Source: Siphonodentalium dalli (Eukaryota; Mollusca; Scaphopoda; Gadilida; Siphonodentaliidae). Taken from it: a stretch of 64,000 nucleotides of DNA. The stretch lies in assembly GCA_032622095.1 (NCBI GenBank), contig CP136069.1:100966278-101030277 (forward strand). Direction: 5' to 3'. Positions 33,411 through 45,835 of this stretch are shown piece by piece. Position 1 is the first letter of the stretch. Each line of letters begins with the position of its first letter. The notes under the pieces are model-generated. The model had not been told where the DNA came from, did not search any database, and saw only the letters and a program-made list of their open reading frames with translations. The translations under genes were made by a program, and so were the position numbers.

Positions 33411-34900
33411 AAGCGGACAATTATAAGTTTGCTGAAATTGTAACACCAGGGCAAGAATATAATACCGGAGGGTCTCACTTCTTCAGCAGTGGTCCATATT
33501 TAGATCGAAACCATGAACGTTGTACAATTCAAATATCCAGATACAAGAAATCTGTTCCAATAATTCTCTGTTTTCAATGGAAGCTAAATGAATTTTTTTT
33601 CCTAAAGTTGGTTATCTCATAGTTGGAGTCGGAAAACGTCAAGTCAGTGGATTGTGCAAATGGACTATCTGGAAGTTGGACATTTGGCTGCCACCCAAAG
33701 GTGCAATTAGAAATGAACCGCTGCCATTCAAGACCCTCTAGCAATGTCCCTGAATATTGGTGCTGTGATTTTGCCTTGTGTTACATTTTTGTTTCAGTCA
33801 TATCTTCATGTGAAATATATCAAAAACATCATCTCATTCTGCACACATATACTAGCAAGGTTTAGGCCTAAAAACTTCAAACATCTGTCATATAAATAAA
33901 ATATTAGGCAAGAGTTTCACTTGATATTTCTGTGGGATTCAAGACATTTTGTCGACAGTGGGATTGGGGTTTATATTCCCCAAATTTTACGCCACATATA
34001 TATTAAAATTGTCTTCATTGTTTGATTTTCCAACCAGTAATCTGAAATGTCCATCAGTTGGACCTTAGGTTGGAAGTTTCCAACGGTTGGAAACTTGAAA
34101 CTTGAGGTAGCGAGTAGAAAGTTCCAACACAATGGGGACGTGGGGGGGGGGGGTGGAATTCTGAAAACACGGGAGAGGGTGCTCTATCTTTGAATATATT
34201 GCTCATCCTGGCTTTTAAATATCCACGATGTAACCATGGAGTGATAATCAGTAAACATTAAACTAACAATACATCACTAGCGCACGGTAGAACAAGTTGA
34301 AACCAACATTTGGAGGAGAAATGTATACTGTTGACGAAAATGATAGTGAAAAATAACGCAATTGGTGGAGGCTATTGTCAAATTGACGATGAACGATACC
34401 CACCAGTGACTTTTTCCAGAAATTAACTATTTTGATAAAGCGAGCCACGTGGTTATATCCTAACCTATTTGCCAATATTGTTGGGGTTAAAATTACTATA
34501 TCGTAGCATTCCTTTACTTGATATGAAAACAAGTGTTGGTTAATTTAGATTTTCTTGCCGTTTGGAGCCGAAACATTTATTTTTTGCTGAAAAATCGCTC
34601 TTTTTCACAAATATATTATTTTCAAACATTATAATTCAAATGGGTATTGAAATAATGTCAAAATATTTAATCAGTATGGTGTAGCAGTTATCTGACAAGC
34701 ATAATATGTAGAAAGAAGTTAACAGAAATTTAGAACGGTTTGCGAAATAATGGATTTTAGCTATCCCTTCCCCCAACAAATTTTTGGTCGAAAAATTACA
34801 TATTTTTGTTAAGAACTTAACCCAAATTTCCCAATTGATCATAATGGGACCCATTAATAACTCGTTTGCTTAAAATTGGGCCCAGTAACATTGCTTAAGT
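33411..34900. other. Probable 3' UTR and downstream flank of the activin-like gene
   Basis: AATAAA at 33895-33900 is a candidate poly(A) signal. Near 34071-34110 the palindrome GGTTGGAAGTTTCCAACGG occurs, followed by a G run at 34143. Open frames at 33395-33865 lack recognisable domains. Confidence 0.4.
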
Positions 34901-35190
34901 GATTAAAGAAGTGTTTGGGCTTCCAGACCCCAAATTACAACAACACATTTTGTCATTGTGGCAAAATAGAAACAGGACATCATTACTTATTGGAGTGTCC
35001 TGAAAACAATGGTCCTATGACTGAACTTCTATGCGCCATACCGAATGTTATTTTATCAGAAATACTCTTTTGTGTGGAACACGGGAACTCAGTCATCGTG
35101 AAAATATTAAAATATTTGACGCGGTTCAAACATTATCTCGAAAACAAAGCGATTTCCATAACGCTGTCATTTGTGGAAACTTCGTGAAAG
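34901..35190 (+). pseudogene. 3' end of a non-LTR retrotransposon ORF2
   Basis: The frame reads NTFCHCGKIETGHHYLLECP, a zinc-finger-like CxC..H..C motif that closes ORF2 in several non-LTR clades, then a hydrophobic tail ending about 35187. Everything upstream is missing, as expected for a 5'-truncated insertion. The UTR-like segment after it contains a duplicated ATCATTGTAT..AATCAGCTCCAA word (35270-35345). Confidence 0.65.
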
Positions 35191-36324
35191 GCATTGGAAT
35201 CCTGCAGAGCGCGAAATATACCCCCGTCTGTAATCTCACGGCGACGGACGTATCAATGACGTAACCAACACTATTTGTATATCATTGTATCTATAATCAG
35301 CTCCAACAAAATTATATGTATATCATTGTATACAATCAGCTCCAATTGGATTACATCTTCACTTTACCCATACAGTCTCTCTCTCCTATATAAATGGTTT
35401 ACCTCCTAATAGAACTACTATACCCTATATCCACAGCATCAGTTAAAACTGGGAGCATATCCCTCGAGTTCGCGATGTGTATGTGTCACATAAACAATTA
35501 AAATTACATTTTTGTTAATTTCCAGCCGCTTTTTGTAAAGTGTCACATGCTGTCGGAAACCATTACAGCCTTGTTTAGCGTATAGTGTCGAATAGAATAG
35601 CCATTCAGCCACAACATATGTTGATACTGAGAGCATGTGAAGTTCGAAACATAAAATCCTCCATTGCACAACTTCGCCACTTGCAGGTGCTGAACAATAA
35701 TATAGTTGATAGTAAGAACGCCACTTTGTAACGATCCGAATATTACAAAGAGTTTATCTCAATATCACAACATGTAGAATATCACAACATGTACAATTGT
35801 AGTTCATCACAACAGATTGAGGAATCATTGAAACAACATAAATTGGTTGAATTAACGCGCGCACTGGAACACATGCCCCAACCAAGTTTACGAACGGTTA
35901 TATTTGTTCATTGTCACAAAGTGCATGAATAATCACAGTGCATCTAGCGACACTTAACATAATACTCACGCATTGGCGGGATTAGGAATGAGAATATGTC
36001 AGAAAGTGTGAATGTTTGAAGAAAAGATTGGCGTGTGAGCCTACATCATGAATTGTGAGACAGAAGGTACAACATAGATTAACACCGCTTCAAATTCCCG
36101 CGCTATCCAAACGTACATACATTTGCTTGTTCATAGCAACAGGTCATTTTTAAGAATGACAATTTAATCTGTCGCCTTGCGATACACCTACCACACATAC
36201 CACCCATATCAATTGATAATTATGTGATAGTACTACCTTTTGTTCACACACCCAAGTATGAGAGCATAAAACTTCAGTTCATGCTGTGTTCAAAATATTA
36301 AATATGTTAAGGGTCCCCCAAAAC

Positions 36325-36396
36325 AGTGATATAATATACTCGTCGTGATATGGATTTGTTGCTAAAACGACGTTAAACCACAATCAATCAACCAAA
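36325..36396 (+). mobile_element. SINE-like 3' tail
   Basis: The segment CTCGTCGTGATATGG.. TTGCTAAAACGACGTTAAAC followed by an (AATC)-type tail resembles the conserved 3' part of SINEs I know from mollusc genomes. No tRNA-like promoter part is recognisable in front of it. Confidence 0.5.
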
Positions 36397-36399
36397 ACA

Positions 36400-38000
36400 G
36401 TGAGTATTCTCCTGTCTCATTTGCCAACCTCTTTTTGTAAAGTGACCCAGACATTCAAGAGCCAACCCATCCATAAAAGATGTGAATTTCTTAATATAGC
36501 GTCCATTTCTCTATACACTCAGTTAATATTGGGATCGATCCCTTCAGTGTGTTTAAGACTTCAAATAGGGTAGTGTGGCCTCAAAACAATGAAAATTCAC
36601 CGTGACATTTCTTATTCGCCAGCCGTCTTTTGTAAAGTGCCCCAGGATCGGGAACGAAAACAACCCATACAAATTGTATATAATCCATGATAGCTCTAGC
36701 TTTCGTTCATACACTCAATTAATATTGAGAGCATATTTATCACATAATTAACCCACAACATCAGCTTCACAATTATTGGTAAGACACACGTGTAATATTA
36801 GCGCGTGCGATGACGTCACGCCATTATTTAAATGACTTGCGATTGCTGAAGTTTATTATTGTTGTTTTTGATGAATACTTCGCGTTGATCGCGTTTATTT
36901 GATCATGTGATAAAAGGTATCTCAAACTCGTTCTATTGCATACGTAATTTATCAACCACGTCCACTAAATTCTATTTGAGCCTCGGTAAACCTCGGCTCA
37001 AATCGAATTTAGTGAACTCGGTTGATAAATTCCGTATAAAATAGAAACTCGTGTGAGATCCTCTATATATAGCTTCAGTTCAGTTTGTGCTCAAGAGTTC
37101 AAATGGGTTATGGGTACCAAAACAGTGAGAATTCACCTTTCTAGTTTGCTAGCCACTTTTTATAAAGTGTCCAAGACATTCAGAAAGCAACCCACCCATT
37201 AAAGATGGGTATTTCCTGAATTACCTACTATTTGTCCAAAGAAATTTCAATTTCAATTTTCGCATTAATTTTACCAGCCGCCTTTTGTAAAGAACCTAGG
37301 ATTTTGGAAACGAAACTACCCATATAAATTGTATATTCCCTGATAGCACTACCTTTCGTTCACACTGTCAGTTGAGTAATAACAAAAGCATATATATTCG
37401 GCGCATGGTGTGTTCAAGAGTTTAAATGGGCCTATAAAAGGGTCCCACACAAAAAATATTCGCCTTTGGCGCTTGCCATCCCATTTTTGTAAAGTGCCAA
37501 AGGCACATTGTGTATGTACTGATATTGCTACCATTTGCCCACATGCTCATTAATTATTTAGAGCAATCCTTTCAGTTCGTGGTTTGTTCAACTTTAACAC
37601 TTCAAGTCTTCAATTGTCCTCAAAACATAGCAAATTCGTCTTTCTTATTTATCAGCCGCTTTGTGTAAAGCGACACAGGCACAAGCCACCCATACAAATT
37701 ATGTATTCTCTGATAGCACCACCTTTCAGTCACACTCTCAGTTAATATAGGGAGCACATAGTTTCAGTTCGTATTGTTTTCAAGACTTTAATTCGGGTAG
37801 AGTGTTCTCGAAAAAAAGAAAATCCGCCTTTCATATTTGCCATACTGCGGCGTTTTGTGTGTCACACTATTTCGGGAACCAATCCATTCATAAGCATTGT
37901 GTATTTCCTTATATAACTATATGTGGTGTGTTTAAGACTTATAATAGTGTAGGGGTCCTTATAACTATATAATTTTCGTCAACAGTGTATATTTCTCCTT
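36400..38000. repeat. Degenerate tandem array, about 200-250 bp units
   Basis: Each unit contains GCCAGCCG/ACCTCTTTTTGTAAAGTG, AACCCATACAAATTGTATAT, GATAGCACTACC and CACTCAGTTAATATTGGGAG words. About seven units are visible, at roughly 36425, 36620, 37145, 37280, 37490, 37655 and 37850. A CRE-bearing palindrome interrupts it at about 36745-37035. Confidence 0.6.
36745..37035. repeat. Palindromic insert with CRE-like site
   Basis: AATTTATCAACC..ACTAAATTCTATTTGAGCC is mirrored by GGCTCAAATCGAATTTAGT..GGTTGATAAATT around a short loop (36949-37031). A TGACGTCA word lies at about 36811-36818. Confidence 0.55.
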
Positions 38001-38729
38001 TAAAAAATTGGTTTCAACTTGTTCTAACGTGGGTAGGGGTACCCGACCACTTTTGGCGTTTGACCGCTGCACTACACTGAGGCAAAAATATGCATCGAGT
38101 TGCCAGCATGTTTAAATTTATATATATATATATATCTGAATTTGTTAAAACAAGAATCATTTGGCATCCATGGGAATGAGCTGGCTATCAGCAGCAATAA
38201 CGACAGTCGGAAGAATAAACAGATACTTTACAATCTGATAAAACCGGGCTACAAATGATCTTCCTGTGCATTATGTTGAGAGAGGCTGCAGAACATTTGA
38301 CAATAAGACGGACTTTTGTGAGTGGGAAACTTATTTAACAAGATGCTGTAGTTCTGTTTTTCCCCAGATACAATTTGGCTGCGGTATAGCCCTGTCGCAC
38401 ACTTGGGGATTTATTTGAAAAAGTAAACACATGACTTTTCACATGACACATGACATGGCATTTTCGTAATCAACAGGTGGGTACCCATCGCTGGAGTGAT
38501 CTGCAGGCTTAAATTCAGTGAATGTGGCTGAAACGTTAACAATGTCGTCTATGGGAAACCATTTTCAATAAGCCAACCAAAATGGCTGCGAACAAGTTTT
38601 GGAGCCGAAGGTAGTGCGTGTATGCACCCGTAGGGGGCACTTTTCTCACAATATCGTTGAAACTAAATCACAGTTGATCAACCGTAAATTGCGATTATCG
38701 GAAAAAAATATCGTCGAGGCGATGGATTT

Positions 38730-39138
38730 CTATTTGTGTAATGATTATAATACTTTTCACTTGATATATCCAATAAGCCAACTTAACCTGATCTTAATTA
38801 GAAATGGCTATGAATTATTATTATTATGTCTTTTTCCCCAATTCTGTCTTGAATCTAATTGATTAGATTTAGATTTATAGCCTCAATTCGGATAATTGAA
38901 TTTAAATTTGAACTTGTTCCTGTTCCAGCGACCAGGTCTGGTTCTGAATTTTAATTCTGGACTTGTGCTTGAACTGAGACATGAATCTCAACTTGAATCC
39001 AAATGTGAGTGTGGACTCTGATTTGACTCGAATTAAAACAGTAGTTCTGTGTATTCTTAAACTTTTTTTTGTATTTAATCCAACTTGACCTGATTTTAAG
39101 TGGCTATGGATTTTTGTTGTCTCGAGTCTCTTTCAGTG
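38730..39138. repeat. Array outside the CACTG repeats, left
   Basis: CTTGAATCTAATTGATTAGA, GGTTCTGAATTTTAATTCTGG, GAATCTCAACTTGAATCC and CCAACTTGACCTGATTTTAAG recur in the same order at 45836-46280. The copies are in direct orientation on either side of the CACTG-bounded block. Confidence 0.65.
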
Positions 39139-39698
39139 CACTGTGTAGGAACTGTTACATCGGAAATCGTTCTATCGCCGGTTTGTGATGGTTCTTGACT
39201 GATTTGTGACGGTTCCTGATGATCGAAATTATACATTTTCACGACTTTTTGACAGTTAAAACGCAATTATGAGGCATCTAGGTGATACTTTGATTAGTTA
39301 TTTTCAATCCCATCACAATCTGTGGCACGAATGAGCGTGTTAATAACGAAACTTTCATTGTGCGAGTCATAGCAACGACAAAAACCGCGAATTTTGATAA
39401 TTGTTTGGGTTCTCTCCTGATCGAGTCGGTTCTCTCCCCATTTAATCGTTCTATACGGGTAAAACTATGGCTAATATTTGCCATGATACATGGTTCAAAC
39501 TGCCAATTTTGTGAAAGTATACAAAGATAAACACAACAAACTATGCATTAAGTTGAAATTTGAAAAATAACGCGTTTTGCAGGACCAACATTTCCATGAG
39601 TCAATAGCCGGTTAACAATAGTGAAATTTCATAGCGCTGGACTTCGGAAAGCGTGATCGTAGACGAGATATATATACAGTTATCTGTCTTGTATTTTA

Positions 39699-39724
39699 TC
39701 TATACTATATATTTTGAGAATTCC

Positions 39725-39802
<78 letters not shown>

Positions 39803-41238
39803 ATGTGGGTACTTCATAGAATCGAAAACGGCTGCGCGGATCGAGCTCACGTTTCGTATATAAGGGTAAATAACCACGGGGATAGTCGACGTCGCATTTT
39901 GGACGAGCTCTGAGCAGACCTTGACCCTTAAAGTGCGACCTTCGTTTCGATACGATGGGTTTCGCTATTGATTCGCTCCCGATCCAAGAGGCGTAACTCT
40001 ACATTTTTTATATCTGTAAATGTATATTTTTATATCCATATTCACTTCAAACTGCTAAACCCGTTGAGCCAAAACTTGCTAATACCTTCCAAAATATAGA
40101 ATTTACATTTTCTCATATATACATTTCTTGTTACGGCTGAAAATCTTAGTCTATTTTCGATACATTCATATAAACAAGCTCTAAACTTACACCCCTCAAT
40201 TCGTGCTAACTCACGCACCTTATATGGCTGCTAAAATTTAGTAAATACGAGGCACTGTGATACGTCCCATAATCTGACGGGACTTCCACTGCCTCAAGCC
40301 GTGAATACCAACAACAACGACATTGTTTGACTCACCAAGCCGTGAATGCCAACAACAACGACGTTGGCGAGAACGCAGCTTATATGGCTGCTAAAATTTA
40401 GTAAATACGAGGCACTGTGATACGTCCCAGAATCTGACGGGACTTCCACTGCCTCAACGCCAAGCCGTGAATGCCAACAACAACGACGTTGGCGAGAACG
40501 CAGCATATATGGCTGCTAAAATTTAGTAAATACGAGGCACTGTGATACGTCCCAGAATCTGACGGGACTTCCACTGCCTCAACGCCAAGCCGTGAATGCC
40601 AACAACAACGACGTTGGCGAGAACGCAGCATATATGGCTGCTAAAATTTAGTAAATGCGAGGCACTGTGATACGTCCCAGAATCTGACGGGACTTCCATT
40701 GCCTCAAGCCATGAATACCAACAACAACGACATTGTTGGACTCGCCAAGCCGTGAATGCCAACAACAACGACGTTGGCGAGAACGCAGCTTATATGGCTG
40801 CTAAAATTTAGTAAATACGAGGCACTGTGATACGTCCCAGAATCTGACGGGACTTCCACTGCCTCAAGCCGTGAATACCAACAACAACGACATTGTTGGA
40901 CTCGCCAAGCCGTGAATGCCAACAACAACGACTTTGTTGGCGAGAAAACACAATGCTATTTTCTCTTTACGGCAATGTGAGAATTTTCGGGTGGCCCCAA
41001 GCCGTGAATGCCAACAACAACGACATCGTTGGCATACCTCTTTTAGGGACGGGTATCATAATTCCTCTTGATTAAACAATTTTTCATCGGGTCAGTTCTT
41101 TCCGCCCGATGTACCTTAAATCTTTTAGGGACGGGTACCATAATTTCTCTTGATTAAAAAGGCACAATTAACTCATTGAAAAGCCAAAAAAATGTCATGT
41201 TTCTGACGAACGCCGGCAGTGGCGGGCTAACCTGATAG
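39699..41238 (+). mobile_element. Helitron family 2, tandem copy 1
   Basis: Starts TCTATACTATATATTTTGAG, passes a long (TA)n(TG)n run (39726-39805) and the ATAGAATCGAAAACGGCTG word, and ends in the hairpin region GAACGCCGGCAGTGGCGGGC, CTAACCTGATAG. The last four bases are ATAG instead of CTAG. Its body carries the 125/160-bp tandem array at 40225-41040. Non-autonomous. Confidence 0.8.
40225..41040. repeat. Tandem array of 125- and 160-bp units
   Basis: The word GGCACTGTGATACGTCCCA occurs at 40251, 40411, 40536, 40661 and 40821, giving periods of 160, 125, 125 and 160. The 160-bp form has an additional 35-bp module AAGCCGTGAATACCAACAAC..GACATTGTT, itself a near copy of the neighbouring module. 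Two further modules without the long part follow to 41040. Confidence 0.9.
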
Positions 41239-41912
41239 TCTACTATATATTTTGAGACTTCCGTATATATGTGTCTGTACTTTATAGAATCGAAAACGGC
41301 TGGTCAGATCGAGCTCAAACTTCCTATCTAAGGGTCAAAACCCACGGGAATGGTCAACGTCGCGTTTTGGACAAGCTCTGAGCACTCATTCTCCACTCCC
41401 AATCATCAAAATCACCGCAAACGGCACTGTGGTGGTTAATCGCGTTGATAGTTAAAGAGCGTTCCTATCCCCAGTGTAGTTGATAAAGAGCGTATGTGCG
41501 TAATGTGATTCTTACGTCTGGGTCTGGGCGTGTGCGTTAGTATACAGACATTCATATGAGCGTGTTGTGTGATTCTTACGTACTTAGGGCTTCCTAGGAA
41601 CGCGGGTCGGGTCAGTATTTCCGCCCTAGGTGATCTTCACCTTGAAACGGGTACCCACAAATAATATATATATGTGTGTGTCCTTTATAGACTCTAACTC
41701 ATTGAGCTCAAACTTGCTACCCACGGGAAGTGTCGTGGACGGGTTAAATTGTGACCCCGACCTGACCTTGACTTTGAAAATGATCAATTCAAGGTCAAAT
41801 CGGGTAAAATATTGAAAAACAAAAAATTAAAAACAAAAAATTAAATTAAAAAATTAATTTATAAATTGTTATGTTTCTGACGAACGCCGCCAGTGGCGGG
41901 CTAACCTGCTAG
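41239..41912 (+). mobile_element. Helitron family 2, tandem copy 2
   Basis: Begins directly after copy 1 with TCTACTATATATTTTGAGAC and ends with CCGCCAGTGGCGG, CTAACCTG and CTAG (41909-41912). The CCGCC/GGCGG stem with AGT loop is the terminal hairpin. Contains one TGACCTTGAC..TTCAAGGTCAAATCG unit related to the family at 27365. Confidence 0.85.
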
Positions 41913-42951
41913 ACTCCTATATATTTTGAGACTTCCGTATATATGTGTGTATATGTGTACTTTATAGAATCGAAAACGGCTGGCTCGATTGAGTTCAAAC
42001 TTCCCATCTAAGGGTAAAAACCCACGGGAATCGTCGTCGCGGCGTTTGGAGAAGCTCAGAGCACCCGTTCTCCACTCTCAGTCACAAAAACGGCACTGCG
42101 GTGGTTAATCAAATGATAATTTAATGAGCGTTTGTATATGACGCGTCGCTATAAAAGAGCGTTTGTTTACAATTCAACGCAACGTTATCGCTCGAAATTT
42201 AGCATCGACAAAATTTATTATGCAGAGAGATATACGGGAACAATACTTTTGAGTGCTTACTATTATTGGAAGTCATAATACTTTTACAATTGGATCAGAC
42301 GCAGTTCATTTACAAGTCTTTGTGAATAGCAAGACTGCCATTCGTTCGAGTGACAATATTCTCTGTCGCACTCATATTTCGTCATTTACGAATCCACTGT
42401 AATCGACTTATTTTTAGAACGCAACACATGATACAAAACAAAATTACGTCGCGTTTGTGATGGGGTTCACGGCGGGATTAATTGACTGTCCGCTCTTTGC
42501 GGGGACTATTGACCATCTCGTAAGGGTGGACAACCTCTGTCAGGGGCTGCTCAATGGCCACGGGCAGGTTAAAAAATATCATACCTCTTTTAGGGACGGG
42601 TATCATAATTTCTCTTGATTAAAAAGTCTGTCGTTCCTAGGAACGGGAAAGTTTTTCATCGTCTGGGCGTGTATAGACATGAGCGTGTTGTGTGATTCTT
42701 ACGTACTTGGGGCTTCCTAAGACCGCGGATCGGGTAAGTATTTCCGCCCTAGGTGATCTTCACCTTGAAACGGGTACCCACAAATGATATATATTGATTG
42801 AGCTCAAACTTGCTACCTACGGGAAGTATCGTGGACTGATTAAATTGTGACCCCGACCTGGCATTGACCTTGAAAATTAATTAAAATATTAAAAAAATAA
42901 AAAATTGTCATGTTTCTGATGAACGCCGCCAGTGGCGGGCTAACCTGCTAG
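41913..42951 (+). mobile_element. Helitron family 2, tandem copy 3
   Basis: Starts at the first base after CTAG of copy 2 (ACTCCTATATATTTTGAGAC; the expected leading T is A) and ends with the same CCGCC-AGT-GGCGG hairpin and CTAG (42948-42951). The 42050-42250 part recurs at 16275-16445. Confidence 0.85.
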
Positions 42952-43487
42952 TCTATTATATATTTTTGGAACTTCTGTCTGAATGTAGGTATTTGTGTTA
43001 TAGACTCGAAAAACTGCTCGACCGATCCGACTCAAATTTGGTGTGTAGGCCTACTTTGATTCGGCGAACAATATGGGTGGGTTCAATTTCACGTGCGACA
43101 GTGTCCTTGACCTTGACCTCGGCCAAGTACGCTCATATAGGCATGTTTCTGGAGCTCGACCAATCCCACTCAAATTTGGTAGCTGGTTCTACTTTGATCA
43201 CGGGAACAATATGGGCGGATCCAATTTCACTTGCGACCGTGTCCTTGACCTTGACCTCGCTAATGTTTCTGGACCTCGACCGATCCGACTCAAATTTGGT
43301 ATAATGTACGCCTACTTTGATCCCGGGAACAGTATGGGTGGGTCCAATTTCACGTGCGACCTTGACCTTGACCATATTCGCTCATATAGGCATGTTTACG
43401 GGCCGATCGAAAAATAGTTTGTCCAGGCGGAAACGATCACAAATAAATCCCTAAATATCCCGGACGAAGAGTGGGCACATCGGCTAG
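42952..43487 (+). mobile_element. Helitron, tandem copy 4 (different family)
   Basis: Begins TCTATTATATATTTTTGGAA right after CTAG of copy 3 and ends CCCGGACGAAGAGTGGGC, ACATCGG, CTAG (43484-43487) then T. The body has three 110-bp units with GACCTTGACCTCG, CCGATCCGACTCAAATTTGG and GGGAACAATATGGGCGG. Confidence 0.8.
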
Positions 43488-45744
43488 TGTTGTCTATTTT
43501 CGTAGACGTATTTTACTCCACAAACGGCAAAAAAAAAGACGTTAAAACTTCGTTGACACCCATACAATGTTCTGATTACGCAGTTTATGAAGTGACTTGA
43601 ATCCTATTGATTAATTTGTAGGAATGCTTAGCTATTAAAGGCACGTGAGGCCTTAGTTGTCGAAAATATTCATATTTGTTCCAATCACCGTAAACAGAAA
43701 AACATTAAAATGCATACAGTTTCGTTCATATATACCATGACTATCGCGTAAACAGCATGTTATCATAAAGACCTACTATATTTTACCTAAGCAAGAGCCT
43801 GATTGTGTTACAGAAGACAGCACAATGCTACTGGCTAATCACACAAAAATGGCATAAACCTTCTTTGTTTGTTCCATATCAGGAATTCACCAACAAAGAA
43901 CGCTCTTTATGTTTACCATCATAATATACACAAACACCAGAAAAGTAACTTTTTATGCTTTTGTTTACATAACAATGGTCAAACAAATGACAATAACATA
44001 CTGTTTATGCGATATTTCTTATTTGTATACGGACAAAGTCTGTCTACATTTTGATGTTCTTTCTGTTTGTGGCGGTTTTTGACGGGTGGAAATATTTTTA
44101 CAGGATACCCAGCGCCAAGGCCAACCGTACCTTTGAAACAGACAAAACTCATGCACGAGGCATGGGCTTTGGTTTGTCCCAACTGCATGACACATTATAG
44201 CTCTAGATTGTATGCCATTCTGAAGTGAATTGATTAGTAGCCTTTGATTGGCCACCATGCAAACCGGGGGAGAAACTCAGGATACATGGGCCCAGTGAGA
44301 AAATGTGGATATCTGAACCTGAAAATTGCAAAAATCATCTAGACTGGCTTCAAGATTCCCAAGTGTTGGAAGTTTCCAACCTGGCGCCCCCACCCCCACA
44401 AGATTGGAAAGTTCCCAACAGATGGAGAGAGAGATGATTTATTTAGCAAAAGAGCATACATTATTCAAAGCATATTAATTAAATGGAATTAGATTATTTG
44501 TCCATTAAACCAGTTTCTTGCCAATTTCGGGATGGGGGTAAATGTGATATAGAAAACTAGATCACACCTGCTCAATACTTCCTGTCCACCCATCATGAGT
44601 TTTGGATCAACTCTAAAGAAGAGTTGTCCATTTGTATATGTAAAATATGGTTGATTACATGTTGTAGGAAAGTATGCAAATGTTGGTCTTAAAACGACAA
44701 ATTCCCTACTATTAAATTGTTGTCAAATCAAACTAAGAGAACAATTTCAACATATTGTTGGTGTTAAATTTCAAACCAATCTATTGTAAGATAAGAAATT
44801 TGTAACTGTTGAACATTTTTGACCAAAGTTGGGGATAGACACCAATTAAGCACCCCCTCCCCAAGTCCCCCACCACCCAATCACGCCATAACCTATCAAT
44901 GATTCAGTTGAACGTGATTTCATAAGTTATATTCATGTCGGGGCGACAAACATGTGTAAATGTCCCTCAGGCGGACTTCAGAGGAGGAAATATGATGGCG
45001 CTGGCATTGAAACGTTGTCACACCTGGATCTTTTAATAATGCCGAGATTAAGTAAATGAATATAACATCTCATATTCTCCTGAGAGTATATTTATATTAC
45101 CATTGGTCATTTATATAAGCGGGCATGATTATGATACTATACTCATCGGGACTTTCAATATTTTATTTCTGCCTATTAATGTCGCTTAATCTCCCATATT
45201 AGGTATTTATTGTTTTATTTCTTAATATACCTGTTCTATTATAAAAATTACATAAGCTACAGTCATTATCTGGTTTAAAATGTCAGATACACAAGACAAG
45301 ATGATTTTCGGACCAAAGTGCATAAATCGTTCGAATAAATCTCATGTACAGAACCGTCATAGCCGTGATTGGTTTGAAATAGAACCGTAACACACACCCG
45401 TGTTGATTATGAGGCCACAGCTCCCAATCATCAACACCTATCGGGCTACTTTCTCAGCTATTTTACAGAAGAATAACACGGGTATACTTTATAGTCAGTG
45501 TTTGTCTTCAGAATGCGTTTCATATTTTATACGCCACGAAAATCAAAGAAATTGCGTCCACCTGGCTTGATTTTCAGTGATAACATGTTGATATTTACGC
45601 GTTAACTCGCTAATACCGAGTTAATTGTGGTCTAGAGTTCAGGTTTCGATAACACGGCATTTCTGCAGCCTCTGTTCATTCAGGAAAGTATAATATATTC
45701 AAGATATCTATAATTATGCGTGATTTTGTCACAAAAATTATTAT
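43488..45744. other. Non-coding stretch inside the CACTG-bounded region
   Basis: No gene recognised. Near 44366-44425 the palindrome GTTGGAAGTTTCCAAC occurs beside a C-rich run, as also seen near 5.4 and 34.1 kb. Confidence 0.4.
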
Positions 45745-45835
45745 TTTCAATCATCAGGAACCGTAACAAATCAGGCAAGAACCATCACAATACCGGCGAT
45801 AGAACGACTTCCGATGTAACAGTTCCTACACAGTG

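Larger units (their letters stand above)
39139..45835. mobile_element. Region bounded by CACTG-ended inverted repeats (possible large CACTA-like element)
   Basis: CACTGTGTAGGAACTGTTAC..ATCGCCGG (39139-39240) is mirrored at 45745-45835 over about 95 bp with few mismatches. CACTG ends and length (6.7 kb) fit a CACTA-type element, but no transposase is visible and the flanking triplets (GTG, TCT) do not match, so two inverted MITE copies are equally possible. Much of the interior is Helitron sequence. Confidence 0.45.

Noticed and set aside
33395-33865. Two open frames after the activin-like stop codon
   Set aside because: No domain recognised; they lie before the candidate poly(A) signal and fit 3' UTR.
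40294-40928. Repeated open frames starting MLRSRQRRCC
   Set aside because: By-products of the 125/160-bp tandem array inside a Helitron.
40225-41040. CRISPR-like regular repeats
   Set aside because: Units of 125-160 bp without unique spacers in an animal genome; they are ordinary tandem repeats.
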